Counted from the stretch's first letter, positions 17,047 to 26,083 are shown. The stretch: 64,000 nucleotides of DNA from Defluviicoccus sp. (GCA_029624735.1 JARSSM010000026.1:1-64000), one strand, 5' to 3'. The notes: generated from the sequence alone by a model not told the origin. Translations and numbers: made by a program.

Positions 17047-18297
17047 TCAAGCGCCGGGTGGCCGCTGCCGGCGCACGTTGTCAAAGATTCTAAGATAGCG
17101 TTCAAGAACAACGCGGTTACTGAACTGTCGCTCCGCCTTCTGGCGCGCCGCCTTCCCGTGCGCCGCCATCCGCGCCGGCACCCCGAGGTAGCCGGCGAGC
17201 GCATCGGCAAGGCCGCTGCCGTCGGCGGGAATGATCGCACCGTTGACGCCATCATCGATGGCATCGCGCGCGCCGGAAATGTCTGTGTAGATGCAGGGGA
17301 TGCCGGACGCCATCGCCTCCATGACCACCCCCGGCATGCCTTCATCCTCCGACGGCAGCGCCAGCAGATCGGCGGCGCGCATCAGTTCACTCATCCGGCG
17401 GGTAAAACCGTACCAGACAATGTGTTCGGCGACGCCGAGCCGCTCTGCTTCGGTGCGCATCCGCTGGGCATAGCCCTTGTCGTGCTCCGGCCCCGCAAGC
17501 AACAGCTGCAGATCAAGCCCGCGTGCGCGCATTTCTGCCAACGCCGGGACCAGGAGATGCGGCCGCTTGCGGCCTTGGATGGTGCCGGCAAAGAGGCAGG
17601 TTGGCCGATCCGCGACACCAAGCTCGGCCCGCAGCGCCACTTTCGCCTGCTGATCGGCAATCGGCCGAAACAGCTCGGTATCGACACCGGCAAGCGGCAG
17701 GTCGACGATCTTGTCCTCGCGCACGCCGGCCTCGCGAAGGCGGCGGTGGATGTTGCTGCTGATCGCGACGACGGCACTGACCGCGCGCAGCTCGGCCATC
17801 CGCCTGCGGTAAAGGCCGCACAGGCTGGCGAATCGGCTTGGGCGGTTGAGCTCGCCTTCGATCAGTGTTGTCATCACCGTCGGCATGCCCGCCGCATGCG
17901 CGCATACGGCCGGCGTCAGCGCGTCGGCGTGGATGCCGATGCCGTGGAAGACATCGTAGCGGTTGGCGTTTTGCTGCAGCCAACCGCGGGCGCGGGCAAT
18001 GAAGTTCGCCTTTGCCGCCACAAGCCGCAGATCGCTGAGCAGCGCCGCGTGCCGCGCGCCATCGGCGCCGCTGCCGTTGCGTGCGAAATCGGCCGGACGC
18101 CACAGGCCGGTGACGAGGTGCTGCTCATCGAACACTTCCGGGTGCGGCGGCTGTTCCGCCCGGCCGTGCGCCAGGGCGAGCCGTGTCGTCGCCGGATCGC
18201 GATTCTGGTACAGGCGGAAGGCGGCGATCGGCCCACCACCATAGAACGCGGTTGACGCCCCCTTCGAGGACCAGAGTAGGATATTGAGCTTGTCCAT
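17047..18297 (-). CDS. Family 4 glycosyltransferase
   Basis: A 416-residue GT-B fold enzyme. The N-terminal half carries a Gly-rich acceptor loop (GGGPIAAFRLY). The donor half shows CLFAGTIQGRKRPHLLVPALAEM, LLLAGPEHDKGYAQRM, and the GT4 E-x7-E motif in LPSEDEGMPGVVMEAMASG. It transfers a nucleotide-activated sugar, acceptor unknown, at the cytosolic membrane face. ATG 18297 gives the natural start MDKLNILLWSS; the frame runs 33 nt further upstream without need. No other polysaccharide gene is next to it. Confidence 0.88.
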   Translation of the reverse strand: MDKLNILLWSSKGASTAFYGGGPIAAFRLYQNRDPATTRLALAHGRAEQPPHPEVFDEQHLVTGLWRPADFARNGSGADGARHAALLSDLRLVAAKANFIARARGWLQQNANRYDVFHGIGIHADALTPAVCAHAAGMPTVMTTLIEGELNRPSRFASLCGLYRRRMAELRAVSAVVAISSNIHRRLREAGVREDKIVDLPLAGVDTELFRPIADQQAKVALRAELGVADRPTCLFAGTIQGRKRPHLLVPALAEMRARGLDLQLLLAGPEHDKGYAQRMRTEAERLGVAEHIVWYGFTRRMSELMRAADLLALPSEDEGMPGVVMEAMASGIPCIYTDISGARDAIDDGVNGAIIPADGSGLADALAGYLGVPARMAAHGKAARQKAERQFSNRVVLERYLRIFDNVRRQRPPGA

Positions 18298-18456
18298 CGT
18301 GCTGCGTTGCGTCCGTCGGTCAGTTAACACTGTCTCAGAAACGACCGGCCGCTGCCGGAGCCAGCCTCAAGCCTGCTCGCGATTCCCGAACCGGCTTTTA
18401 CACCACCGCCGTCGTTTGGGCTGTGAACAGCATCACGACGGGCGCCTTTGCAAAAC

Positions 18457-20331
18457 CTAGACCGCATCGGCGTGGGCGAGGAGTTCGCGCGCCTCTTCGA
18501 GTTCCTGCTGGCGCGCCCACATCGTCGCATAGCGACCGCCGCGGGCAAGGAGATCGAGGTGGCGACCGCGCTCCGCCACTTCGCCGCGGTCGAGCACTAT
18601 GATTTCGTCGGCATCGACGACCGTCGAGAGGCGGTGGGCGATGACAATCGTGGTCCGGCCGCTGGACACCATGCGCAGGCTGGCCTGGATCTCCTTCTCG
18701 GTGTGGGTGTCGAGTGCCGAGGTCGCCTCGTCGAAAATGAGGATGCGCGGGTTCTTGAGGATGGTCCGCGCAATCGCGACCCGTTGCTTCTCGCCGCCCG
18801 AGAGTTTGAGCCCGCGCTCGCCGACCTGGGTCTGGTAGCCGTTGGGCAGCGAGGCGACGAAATCGTCGATCCGCGCCAGCCGCGCCGCCTCGACAATCTC
18901 GGCCTCGGGCGCGCCGGGCCGGCCGTAGGCGATGTTGTAGTGGATGGTGTCGTTGAACAGCACGGTGTCCTGCGGCACGACGCCGATGACCTGGCGCAGC
19001 GAGGCTTGCGTGATGGCGCGGATGTCCTGTCCGTCGATCAGGATCCGGCCGCCGCTCACGTCGTAGAAGCGATAGAGCAGCCGGGCGATGGTCGACTTGC
19101 CGGCGCCGCTTGCGCCCACCACAGCAACCGTGTGGCCGGCCGCGGCCGCGAAACTGACCGAGGTTAACACGGGCCGGCGCGCGTCGTAGGCGAACGACAC
19201 CCGATCGAAGACGACAGCGCCGCCGTTCAGCGCGATTGCCGGCGCCCCCGGCGCATCGGCGATTTCTGCCGGCTCACGCATCAGCTGAAACATGTGCTCC
19301 ATGTCGGTCAGCGCCTGGCGGATCTCGCGGTAGACGAAGCCCAGGAAGTTGAGCGGCATGTAGAGCTGGATCAGGTACGTATTGACCATGACGAAATCGC
19401 CGATCGTCATCGTCCCCTGCTGCACGCCTTGGCCTGCCATCAGCATGAGGACGATCAGACCGATGGCGACGATGCCGCCCTGGCCGATGTTCAGCATGCT
19501 CAAGCTCACCTTGCTGCGCACGGCGGCCGCCTCGTAGCTGGCGAGCGCGGCGGAAAAGCGGCGTTCCTCGTGCAGCTCGTTGCCGAAATACTTTACGGTC
19601 TCGTAGTTCAGCAGCGAATCGATGGCCTTGGTGTGCGCGTCAGCGTCGGTCTCGTTCATGCGCCGGCGAAACTTGGTCCGCCATTCGGTGACGGCGACGG
19701 TGAACAAGATGTAAGCGCCGATGCAGGCGAAAATGACGAGCGCAAAGCCGATACCGAACAGCCACCACAAGATGCCGGCAACGAGGAGAATCTCGACCAG
19801 CGTCGGCAGGATGTTGAACAGCATGAAATTGAGAAGGAACTCGATGCCGCGCGAGCCGCGCTCAATCGCCCGGCTGACCGCGCCGGTGCGGCGGTCGAGA
19901 TGAAAACGCAGACACAAGCCATGCAAGTGGGTGAAGGTCTTGGTCCCCGCTTCCCGTACCGCCCGCTGCGCGACCTTGGCGAAGACGGCATCGCGCAACT
20001 CACCGAAGGTCTGCGCGAGCACGCGGGCAAGGCCGTAGGCGACGATCAACGCCACAGGCACGACAGCGACGCCGGCCGGCTGGCTTAACGCGTCGACCGC
20101 ATACTTGAAGAACACCGGCACCACGACGTTGGTCGCCTTCGCACCGATCAGGAAAACGACGGCGGCGAGGACGCGGGCGCGGATGCCAGGCTCGCCCGAC
20201 GGCCACAGATAGGGCAGGAGTGTCCCGATGGTGGCAAGATCGGCACGCCGGTCGCGCTCGGCCTGGGAGGCGGCAACGTCTAAGGTGCGGCTGGGCAGGC
20301 GATGTCTCACCGGCGTGTCGATCCTTTGCAT
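18457..20331 (-). CDS. Atm1-type ABC exporter (fused permease and ATPase)
   Basis: A half-transporter of 624 residues from ATG 20331 (TTG 20376 is an alternative). Six membrane helices span about residues 60-340. The nucleotide-binding domain has Walker A VGASGAGKST, Q-loop VVPQDTVLF, signature LSGGEKQR, Walker B ILIFDEATSALD and H-loop IAHRLST. Features such as LNYETVKYFGNE and MLNIGQGGIVAIGL are characteristic of Atm1/HMT1 proteins, which export glutathione-linked persulfides or metal conjugates. That role would fit the Fe-S operon nearby. It is divergent from the exported hydrolase at 20394. Confidence 0.92.
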   Translation of the reverse strand: MQRIDTPVRHRLPSRTLDVAASQAERDRRADLATIGTLLPYLWPSGEPGIRARVLAAVVFLIGAKATNVVVPVFFKYAVDALSQPAGVAVVPVALIVAYGLARVLAQTFGELRDAVFAKVAQRAVREAGTKTFTHLHGLCLRFHLDRRTGAVSRAIERGSRGIEFLLNFMLFNILPTLVEILLVAGILWWLFGIGFALVIFACIGAYILFTVAVTEWRTKFRRRMNETDADAHTKAIDSLLNYETVKYFGNELHEERRFSAALASYEAAAVRSKVSLSMLNIGQGGIVAIGLIVLMLMAGQGVQQGTMTIGDFVMVNTYLIQLYMPLNFLGFVYREIRQALTDMEHMFQLMREPAEIADAPGAPAIALNGGAVVFDRVSFAYDARRPVLTSVSFAAAAGHTVAVVGASGAGKSTIARLLYRFYDVSGGRILIDGQDIRAITQASLRQVIGVVPQDTVLFNDTIHYNIAYGRPGAPEAEIVEAARLARIDDFVASLPNGYQTQVGERGLKLSGGEKQRVAIARTILKNPRILIFDEATSALDTHTEKEIQASLRMVSSGRTTIVIAHRLSTVVDADEIIVLDRGEVAERGRHLDLLARGGRYATMWARQQELEEARELLAHADAV

Positions 20332-20393
20332 GCGGGTCTCAACATGCCCACATGGTGGCTGGGGCTCAACCGTCAAAGTGAAGGATGAGGACG

Positions 20394-21170
20394 ATGGGAC
20401 AAGGGGTCAGCCGCCGGCAGTTGGTACACGGATTGGCGGCAGGCGTTCCGCTTGCGGCCGTACTTAGCAGTCCGGCGCTGGCGCAGGCAGTCGCGGCGAC
20501 GCTCACGACAGTGACGGGGACGACACCTTCCGGCCGCACCGTGCAAGCAAGCCTTGCCGTTCCGGCCAAACTGCCGGCGCCGGCCGTGATGTTGATTCAC
20601 GAGTTTTGGGGGCTGAACGACCAGATTCGCGCCGTCGCTGCCGAAGCCGCACGTGAGGGGATGTTGGCGCTCGCGATCGACCTCTACGGCGGGGCGGTGG
20701 CGAGCGAGCGCGAGGCGGCGAAAAAGTTGATGGAGGCGGTTGACCCGGCCGCCGCGACCGAGACCGTTGCCTTCTGGATCCAGTGGCTGAAGGCGCGCAA
20801 GGATGTGACCGGCAAGGTCGCAACGCTTGGCTGGTGCTTCGGCGGCGGCTGGTCGCTCAACGCCTCGATCGCTGAGCCGGTGGATGCCACCGTGATCTAT
20901 TACGGCCGCGTCGACCGGCCGGCCGAGCAGCTCGCGCGGCTCAAGGGCCCCGTGCTCGGCCATTTCGCCAGCCGCGACCCCTGGATCAATGCCGAGATGG
21001 TGGGCGGCTTTGAAAAAGCGATGGCGACTGCCGGCAAGCCGTTGACCGTCTATTGGTACGACGCCGATCACGCTTTCGCCAACCCGACCGGCGCTCGCTA
21101 CGACGCCGATGACGCCACGCTTGCCTGGCAGCGCACGCTTGCTTTTCTGAAACAGACGCTGGGCGTTTAA
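20394..21170 (+). CDS. Tat-exported dienelactone hydrolase family protein
   Basis: A 258-residue protein with a twin-arginine signal (SRRQLVHGL followed by a hydrophobic stretch ending SPALAQA), so it is likely periplasmic. The hydrolase domain has Glu in IHEFWGLND, nucleophile Cys in LGWCFGGGWS, Asp in ASRDPWIN and His in YDADHAFAN. It is a distant paralogue of the cytosolic enzyme at 1534. ATG 20394 is used because AGGATGAGGA precedes it; ATG 20385 is equally in frame. Substrate unknown. Confidence 0.85.
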   Translation: MGQGVSRRQLVHGLAAGVPLAAVLSSPALAQAVAATLTTVTGTTPSGRTVQASLAVPAKLPAPAVMLIHEFWGLNDQIRAVAAEAAREGMLALAIDLYGGAVASEREAAKKLMEAVDPAAATETVAFWIQWLKARKDVTGKVATLGWCFGGGWSLNASIAEPVDATVIYYGRVDRPAEQLARLKGPVLGHFASRDPWINAEMVGGFEKAMATAGKPLTVYWYDADHAFANPTGARYDADDATLAWQRTLAFLKQTLGV

Positions 21171-21217
21171 GCCGCGGCCGGGGGGGGGCGGACTGTCCCA
21201 GCGTCAGGCTGGCTGCC

Positions 21218-21538
21218 TCAGGCTGGTTGGCGGACGAGCTCGATGATGCTGTCCGGCACGCCGGCAAAGGCGACGCCGATGCGTTCCTCGGTCCGCCAGG
21301 CAACGTGGCCTTCCAGCCGGCCAAGGCCGAACAGGCGCAGCGTGAACGGCGAGGAGGGCTGGAGCGCCGGATCGACGTGGACGTGCACGCCCGCGATCGA
21401 GATGTTGCGGATCTGGCCGTTGAGAACAAAGCGCTCGAAGGCCGTAGACGTCTGCGCCAGAGCGGTGTCTGCCGTACTGCTGGGCACCCGCTGCCGGCGC
21501 CGTTGCCAAAACCACCGTGCCGCTGTCTGCTCGTGCAT
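21218..21538 (-). CDS. PilZ-domain protein
   Basis: A 106-residue single PilZ domain, the usual receptor for cyclic di-GMP. It has an Arg-rich RRRQR segment (residues 13-17) in the position of the RxxxR motif, and NISIAGVHVHVD in place of the usual (D/N)xSxxG motif, so ligand binding is plausible. It ends the minus-strand set that includes roadblock, OmpA-like and ODP proteins, but a 132-nt gap separates it from the next gene upstream, so co-transcription is uncertain. Confidence 0.8.
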   Translation of the reverse strand: MHEQTAARWFWQRRRQRVPSSTADTALAQTSTAFERFVLNGQIRNISIAGVHVHVDPALQPSSPFTLRLFGLGRLEGHVAWRTEERIGVAFAGVPDSIIELVRQPA

Positions 21539-21670
21539 CGCCCGTGGTCCTCAGAAGGCTGTTGCGCATCATCTACGCAAGCAACCACTGTACCAGGTTC
21601 ACAGGAAGCAATCGGTGAAGGCGGTCACACTGCCGGCGCTCTTATTTTATGAACGAGGGCGCCGGAGCGG

Positions 21671-22414
21671 TCAGGTGGCGAGGATCGAGCTGACTTTCGG
21701 CAGGGCGGCGTCGAGCGCGGTCGGCGTGAGCGGCAAGCCCATGGCGACGGCGACCAGAAGCAGGCGCTGCTCGCCGACGGTGAACAGCCGGCACAATGCC
21801 TCGGTGTTGGTCTCGTCGTGCATGACGATCGAGAGGGGCGCCGGCGCGTCATTCCGGCTCAAGCGTTCGGCGAACACGACCAGGAGCGAGGAAAGCGCCG
21901 CAAGGCGTTCGAGATCGCGCGCACGAGTACTGGCAGCCAGTGGCAGGCCTTCATCGTTGACCAGGACTACGGTCTCGAAGTGGCCGGCATCGGCAATGCG
22001 GTCGAGGAGGTTGGTGAGCTCGCTGCGCTGCCCGACCGGCACCGGCAGGTTGGACAGATCGAAGGCGAGCTGCTCGCGATGAGCGAGCGGCTTTAGGACC
22101 TGTTGCACCATCGTGCGCAGGCTTTCGACCTCGGTGTCGCGGTGCAGGAGCGGTTCAACAATCCTCTGCAGCGCGTCGCCCTGGCGCATCAGGGCTTCGC
22201 TCATCCGGCCCAGCGCCTCGCGCAGGGCTTTCGATTCGGCGCGATCGTCTTCGCGGGTGACGAGGCTGCGCAGGTTCTGCAGTTCGTAGGTCTGGCGCAG
22301 CCCCTGCTCGCGCAGCTTCTCGCGCGCGCTGACGCCCCGGTGCGAGCCGAGGAGGTAGCCTGCGCACAGCAACGCTGCCGCGGAACCGAGGCCGATGGAT
22401 GCGGTCAGTAACAT
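21671..22414 (-). CDS. Membrane-anchored protein with coiled coil and roadblock-like C-terminal domain
   Basis: A 247-residue protein with an N-terminal transmembrane helix (residues 5-23), a charged coiled-coil-like region (30-110) and a C-terminal domain from about 125. The pattern of the latter (LLDRIADAGHFETVVLVNDEGLPLAAS, then a helix and two beta strands) matches the roadblock/LC7 fold. Such domains are usually regulators of small Ras-like GTPases. A second, soluble roadblock protein lies at 24198-24596. No MglA-type GTPase is in the window. Family assignment is by pattern only. Confidence 0.6.
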   Translation of the reverse strand: MLLTASIGLGSAAALLCAGYLLGSHRGVSAREKLREQGLRQTYELQNLRSLVTREDDRAESKALREALGRMSEALMRQGDALQRIVEPLLHRDTEVESLRTMVQQVLKPLAHREQLAFDLSNLPVPVGQRSELTNLLDRIADAGHFETVVLVNDEGLPLAASTRARDLERLAALSSLLVVFAERLSRNDAPAPLSIVMHDETNTEALCRLFTVGEQRLLLVAVAMGLPLTPTALDAALPKVSSILAT

Positions 22415-22439
22415 AGTCCCCTGCCTGCCTTATGCGGTG

Positions 22440-23186
22440 TCACGATGCGGAATTGGTGGTTGAAGGTGCGCATTCGGGGAAGCCATCGATGCGCATGACG
22501 ACGCGGCGGTTGAGTTCGCCCACCGGTGCGCCCGCGACCACCGGCTGCGGCCCCAGCGCGCGGGTGCTGATGCGCCAGCCGGGGATGCCGCTTTTCACCA
22601 GCATGTCGGCGACCGCTTTCGCCCGGCGGTGGCTGAATAGGAGGTTGAACTCCTCATCGCCGGTCGCATCCGTGTAACCGTCCAGGCGGATCTTGGCGTT
22701 CGGGTGCTTGTTCGACCATTCCTTCAACCGCGATGCCGGTGCATCGAAGGCGGACGTCTTGAAGCCGCTGCTGCCGTGGGCGAAGGTGACGCCGAACACC
22801 GGCGCGCACTCCTCCGCCTTCGGCGCAAGCGCCGGCGGCAGGATCTGCGGCAGGGGTGCGGGTGCCGCCGGCGTTGACGCGTTCTTCCCCTCGAAGCGGC
22901 GCCAAGCGTCTGCCGCCAAGCGGAGATTGCCGCTGCCGTCGGCGGCCGTGGCGCCGCTGGCTACCGTGGTGCCGCCATCGCCGGGATCGGAAGCCACCGG
23001 CACGGGTATGGCGAGGCTGGCGTGTTGAGCAACCTCGGCGACGAAGCCGGGCAGGCGGAACGGACTGCCGTCATCCGGCGTCGCGATCCTCAACGCCGCT
23101 TCGACGCCGCCGGTGATCCCGACCAGTGTCAGCGCGACCGCAAGCCAGACCGGCGTCCGCTCGCCTATCAACCGATGCTTTTTCAC
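22440..23186 (-). CDS. OmpA-like peptidoglycan-binding protein
   Basis: A 248-residue protein with a membrane-anchoring or signal helix at residues 13-30, a Pro/Ala-rich linker (about 60-125) and a C-terminal OmpA domain. The domain contains the peptidoglycan-contacting pattern RLDGYTDATGDEEFNLLFSHRRAKAVADML followed by NRRVVMRI. It probably tethers a complex to the cell wall. It lies 15 nt after the ODP gene and 25 nt before the membrane roadblock-like gene, so these three form one operon. Confidence 0.85.
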   Translation of the reverse strand: MKKHRLIGERTPVWLAVALTLVGITGGVEAALRIATPDDGSPFRLPGFVAEVAQHASLAIPVPVASDPGDGGTTVASGATAADGSGNLRLAADAWRRFEGKNASTPAAPAPLPQILPPALAPKAEECAPVFGVTFAHGSSGFKTSAFDAPASRLKEWSNKHPNAKIRLDGYTDATGDEEFNLLFSHRRAKAVADMLVKSGIPGWRISTRALGPQPVVAGAPVGELNRRVVMRIDGFPECAPSTTNSAS

Positions 23187-23201
23187 CGCCGCCTCCCTTG
23201 C

Positions 23202-23996
23202 TCAAGCCGCCGCGCCGCCGCCCGGTGCCGGCGGCGTTGGCTGCGGCAGCCGGAACAGACCGATGACCTGGTCGATGCCGCATTCCAGCCCGGCGCACCA
23301 GTCGATGAAGCGGCTCACCATCTCGCGACCCTTGAACAGTGCGCCATGCTGGGGAGCAATGATCTCGATGTCGAGATTGCGGACCATCGCCGCCCATGCG
23401 CGCATGACCGCGTTGGAAGCCATGTAGCGCCGGTGAAAGCCTTCCATGTACTGAACGTGATCGTCGAAATCGGACACAAACGTGTACTCGGCGCCGAGCG
23501 AGGCGCCGAGATCGCCGGAGTAGAGGATCTTCGCGATCGGATCGTAGACCTGGAAATTGCCGACGCTGTGCAGGAAATGCGCCGGCAGGATCGTCAAAGA
23601 GGCGCCACCCAGATTGACCGCCATCCCCTCGTCCGGGATAGGCTGCAGGCGGTCGGCGACCAGATGGTCGAGGCCGAAATGCGGCACGAAGCGCAGCCAC
23701 AGCTTCGAGATGTAGGCTTCGGCATCGGTCGTCATCAGCCAGCCGTTGATGGCGGCGACGATGTCGGGATCCTGATGCGACAAGAAGATGTATTCAAGGT
23801 TGCCGCCGCGCAGAACCGCGAACGTTGCCGCCAGCACCTTGCTGTAGATCTTGTGGCCGCCGGGGTCGAGCAGCATGCCGGCGCCGCCATGCGCGATGAT
23901 GTGCTGGTTCGACTGAACGGCGAGGCCGCCCAGCCCGAAATCTTCCAAGAGAATGTTCTTGTGTGTTCCGTCGTCGTAGAGAACGGTATTCGGCAT
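23202..23996 (-). CDS. ODP-type metallo-beta-lactamase fold di-iron protein
   Basis: A 264-residue protein with the fold of the flavodiiron N-terminal domain but no flavodoxin part. Candidate metal ligands are His74, Asp76 and Asp78 in LSHQDPDIV, His143 in HFLHSVGNF, Asp163 in LYSGDLG and His218 in APQHGALF. Such oxygen-binding di-iron proteins (ODP) are known as O2 sensors associated with chemotaxis in other bacteria. Here it stands beside roadblock and OmpA-like genes instead. Whether the site binds O2 or hydrolyses a substrate cannot be decided from sequence. Confidence 0.8.
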   Translation of the reverse strand: MPNTVLYDDGTHKNILLEDFGLGGLAVQSNQHIIAHGGAGMLLDPGGHKIYSKVLAATFAVLRGGNLEYIFLSHQDPDIVAAINGWLMTTDAEAYISKLWLRFVPHFGLDHLVADRLQPIPDEGMAVNLGGASLTILPAHFLHSVGNFQVYDPIAKILYSGDLGASLGAEYTFVSDFDDHVQYMEGFHRRYMASNAVMRAWAAMVRNLDIEIIAPQHGALFKGREMVSRFIDWCAGLECGIDQVIGLFRLPQPTPPAPGGGAAA

Positions 23997-24197
23997 TGTT
24001 GTTATGCTCCCGTCGCGCCTGCTGGTTGCGGCTTCGGGATCCGTGTCGTTGTCGCGCGCGGCGAGGTCATTGCTGTGTCTCTGTCGCCAAGAACACGCCG
24101 ACGGCTGTGCCGCTCTTGCGCCTCGCGGTGAGGGGTCCCGTTGTGTGGCGTCGCGTTCCCTAAGGAATAGGCTAGCCCTAAAGAGAATGCGCTGGCC

Positions 24198-24596
24198 CTA
24201 AAGAATGCGTTGAATCGCCCGAACGGTTTCGCGCATGTCGAAAAAGATCAAGCCGAGCTTGGCATTCTCGTTGGCGACGACGAGCAGCAGCGTGCCACGG
24301 CCGGCGCTGACCATGACCGCATAGCCCTGATCGCCGCGGACAACGACCTCCAGGACTTCGCCGCGGCCCAATTCAACCGCCGCACGCGTGCCGAGGTTCA
24401 ACAGGGTCGCCGTCATGCCGGCCACGCGCGTCTCGTCAAGGTCTTGGCGCAACGCGCTTGCGATCATCAGCCCGTCCTCGGAGATCAGCGCGCTTGCCTC
24501 GACGTCGGGGGAGCCGCTCTGCAACGACCGCAACACCTTATTAAGGCCGTCAGTCCGGTTCATGTGCAGCACTTTGTCGGCGTTCTCGCGCACCAT
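24198..24596 (-). CDS. Roadblock/LC7-domain protein (MglB-like)
   Basis: A 132-residue single-domain protein with the roadblock pattern: VLRSLQSGSPDVEASALISEDGLMIASAL, MTATLLNLGTRAAVELGRGEVLEVVVRGDQGYAVMVSAG, then LLLVVANENAKLGLIFFDMRE. These proteins act as GTPase-activating or scaffold partners of Ras-like GTPases, MglB being the bacterial model. ATG 24596 has a perfect GAGGAGG ribosome site. Upstream in-frame sequence lacks conservation-like pattern. It is the first gene of the minus-strand set; a 201-nt gap separates it from the ODP gene. Confidence 0.85.
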   Translation of the reverse strand: MVRENADKVLHMNRTDGLNKVLRSLQSGSPDVEASALISEDGLMIASALRQDLDETRVAGMTATLLNLGTRAAVELGRGEVLEVVVRGDQGYAVMVSAGRGTLLLVVANENAKLGLIFFDMRETVRAIQRIL

Positions 24597-25216
24597 GTTT
24601 GTCCTCCTCATCATTCCCGCGCCGTCGGGCCGGCCAGGTTGCAGCGCGTGCGTCCTGAAAGGCGGCTGCATCAGGGGTCTCTTGGCCAGCGGCGGCGATT
24701 GCTCCTCTTTCTAAACAAAGAAAATGCTAATTCAAATACTTTCACAGACTGATGACAAGCAGTCAGCAGCTGATCCCTGCCTCTGACACGCAACTGTCAA
24801 ACAAGCACCACTGCTACCGGCCCACACCCCTTCCGGCATTCTATTGCTCGCCCGGCGCTGCGGTTAACATACTGACGTGGCGAAGAAAAATAAAATTGTC
24901 GTGATCTTCACAGGAAATGCTGGCAGCGGCGGTGTGATGGCGAACGCGGCATACCCATTTGGGTGTATTCAGGAAAGACGCCCTTTACTCTCTATTCTTC
25001 GCCAACCCGACGCGCCATTCGTCGGGTACCCCCATGTGTTTCCTTGGCTGAGGACAAGACAGCACAGCATGCAGCGGTGCCGGCCGCAGCCGTCCCGGTA
25101 TCCGGCTGGCCATCCCGGCGCATCTTCCTGCCTTGACGCGGCGGGAAATGGCGGCGACTCTCTCTCAACCGAGCGTCACCGGCGCACGGCAGCGACTAGG
25201 GCAGGGAGGAAACGAG
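24597..25216. other. Intergenic region with no supported gene
   Basis: About 620 nt between divergent genes. The middle (24700-24960) is clearly more AT-rich than the surroundings and probably holds the promoters of the roadblock gene and of the unknown gene at 25217. A plus-strand open frame at 24877-25260 has poor composition and no recognisable domain and is not called. No terminator or operator could be assigned. Confidence 0.6.
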
Positions 25217-26068
25217 ATGGACCAGACGTCGGGCGAGTTCGCCTTCGGCACGGGCGTTGATGGTACAGGCGTTGACGGGAGCATCGTTCGCTTCTTGGAC
25301 CTTGAGGCCCTGCTTGAGCTGGTTGAAAATTCGTGCATCGTCTTTCGTCGTTGGGAGGGCGATGCCGATCGTGCCTTCTCCCGTTTCGTGCGCGAACGGC
25401 TGCCGGCGGCTCTCCTGCGCTTGTCGGCTGCCGAGAAGCCGCATGCGCGCGGCAAGCTTGAGCGCTGGTGGGCAGCGCAGGAACGCGAAAACCAGCTTGC
25501 AGAGGTTATCGCATCGATCCGCGCCTTGCCGATCCCGCCGGTCGCCTGGATCGATAGCTGGTATGCCGGCGCCGACCAGGATCCGCTCTTGTGGCGCCTG
25601 CAGGAGGCCGCCGGCCAGGTGATCGGCATCGGTTCGACGATCGCGGCGTTGAACGCAGCCTTGCAGCCACGGCCGGCGGAAACGGTGATCGTCGGTGCCG
25701 TCGATTATGGGCGGGCTGCGGCAGCCGCCGGCGGCGCCGGTTCCATCGACACCCGCTTGGTGAGCGCGCTCATCGGCGATCCGACGCTCGCCTACGAACG
25801 CGAGGTCCGGGCGGTGGTGAGCGTGGGCACGGCAGAGGCGCCGGCCGCCGACCACGCGGTTGCAGTCGCGCCGGCGCAGCTCGTGCAGAGCGTATGGCTG
25901 GCGCCGGCAACGACGGATCGCAAGCTTGCCCTGGTGCGCCGGCTTCTCGATCGGGCCGGGCTGCGGGTGCCGTGCCGGCGGATCGCGTTCGGGGAAGCGG
26001 TGCGCGACGCGGCAGACGCCGAGGTGCCGCTAATCACGCATCAACCTTCGCCAGCTCAAGGGGCCTGA
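25217..26068 (+). CDS. Protein of unknown function
   Basis: A 283-residue soluble protein starting at ATG 25217 behind a strong GGGAGGAAACGAG site. The first 20 residues contain a short repeat (GTGVDGTGVDG). The N-terminal half is helical and charged, with a Trp-rich stretch (ERWWAAQER, VAWIDSWYAG, LLWRLQEAAG). The C-terminal half alternates beta strands and helices (ETVIVGAVDYGRA, AVVSVGTAE, VWLAPATTDRK). No family is recognised. It is divergent from the roadblock operon and convergent with the AI-2E family gene. Confidence 0.7.
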   Translation: MDQTSGEFAFGTGVDGTGVDGSIVRFLDLEALLELVENSCIVFRRWEGDADRAFSRFVRERLPAALLRLSAAEKPHARGKLERWWAAQERENQLAEVIASIRALPIPPVAWIDSWYAGADQDPLLWRLQEAAGQVIGIGSTIAALNAALQPRPAETVIVGAVDYGRAAAAAGGAGSIDTRLVSALIGDPTLAYEREVRAVVSVGTAEAPAADHAVAVAPAQLVQSVWLAPATTDRKLALVRRLLDRAGLRVPCRRIAFGEAVRDAADAEVPLITHQPSPAQGA

Positions 26069-26083
26069 GGCAAAGCGCGTGTT

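Noticed and set aside
24877..25260. Plus-strand open frame of 127 residues
   Set aside because: Its last part overlaps the real gene at 25217 in another frame, and the product has no recognisable domain or codon bias.
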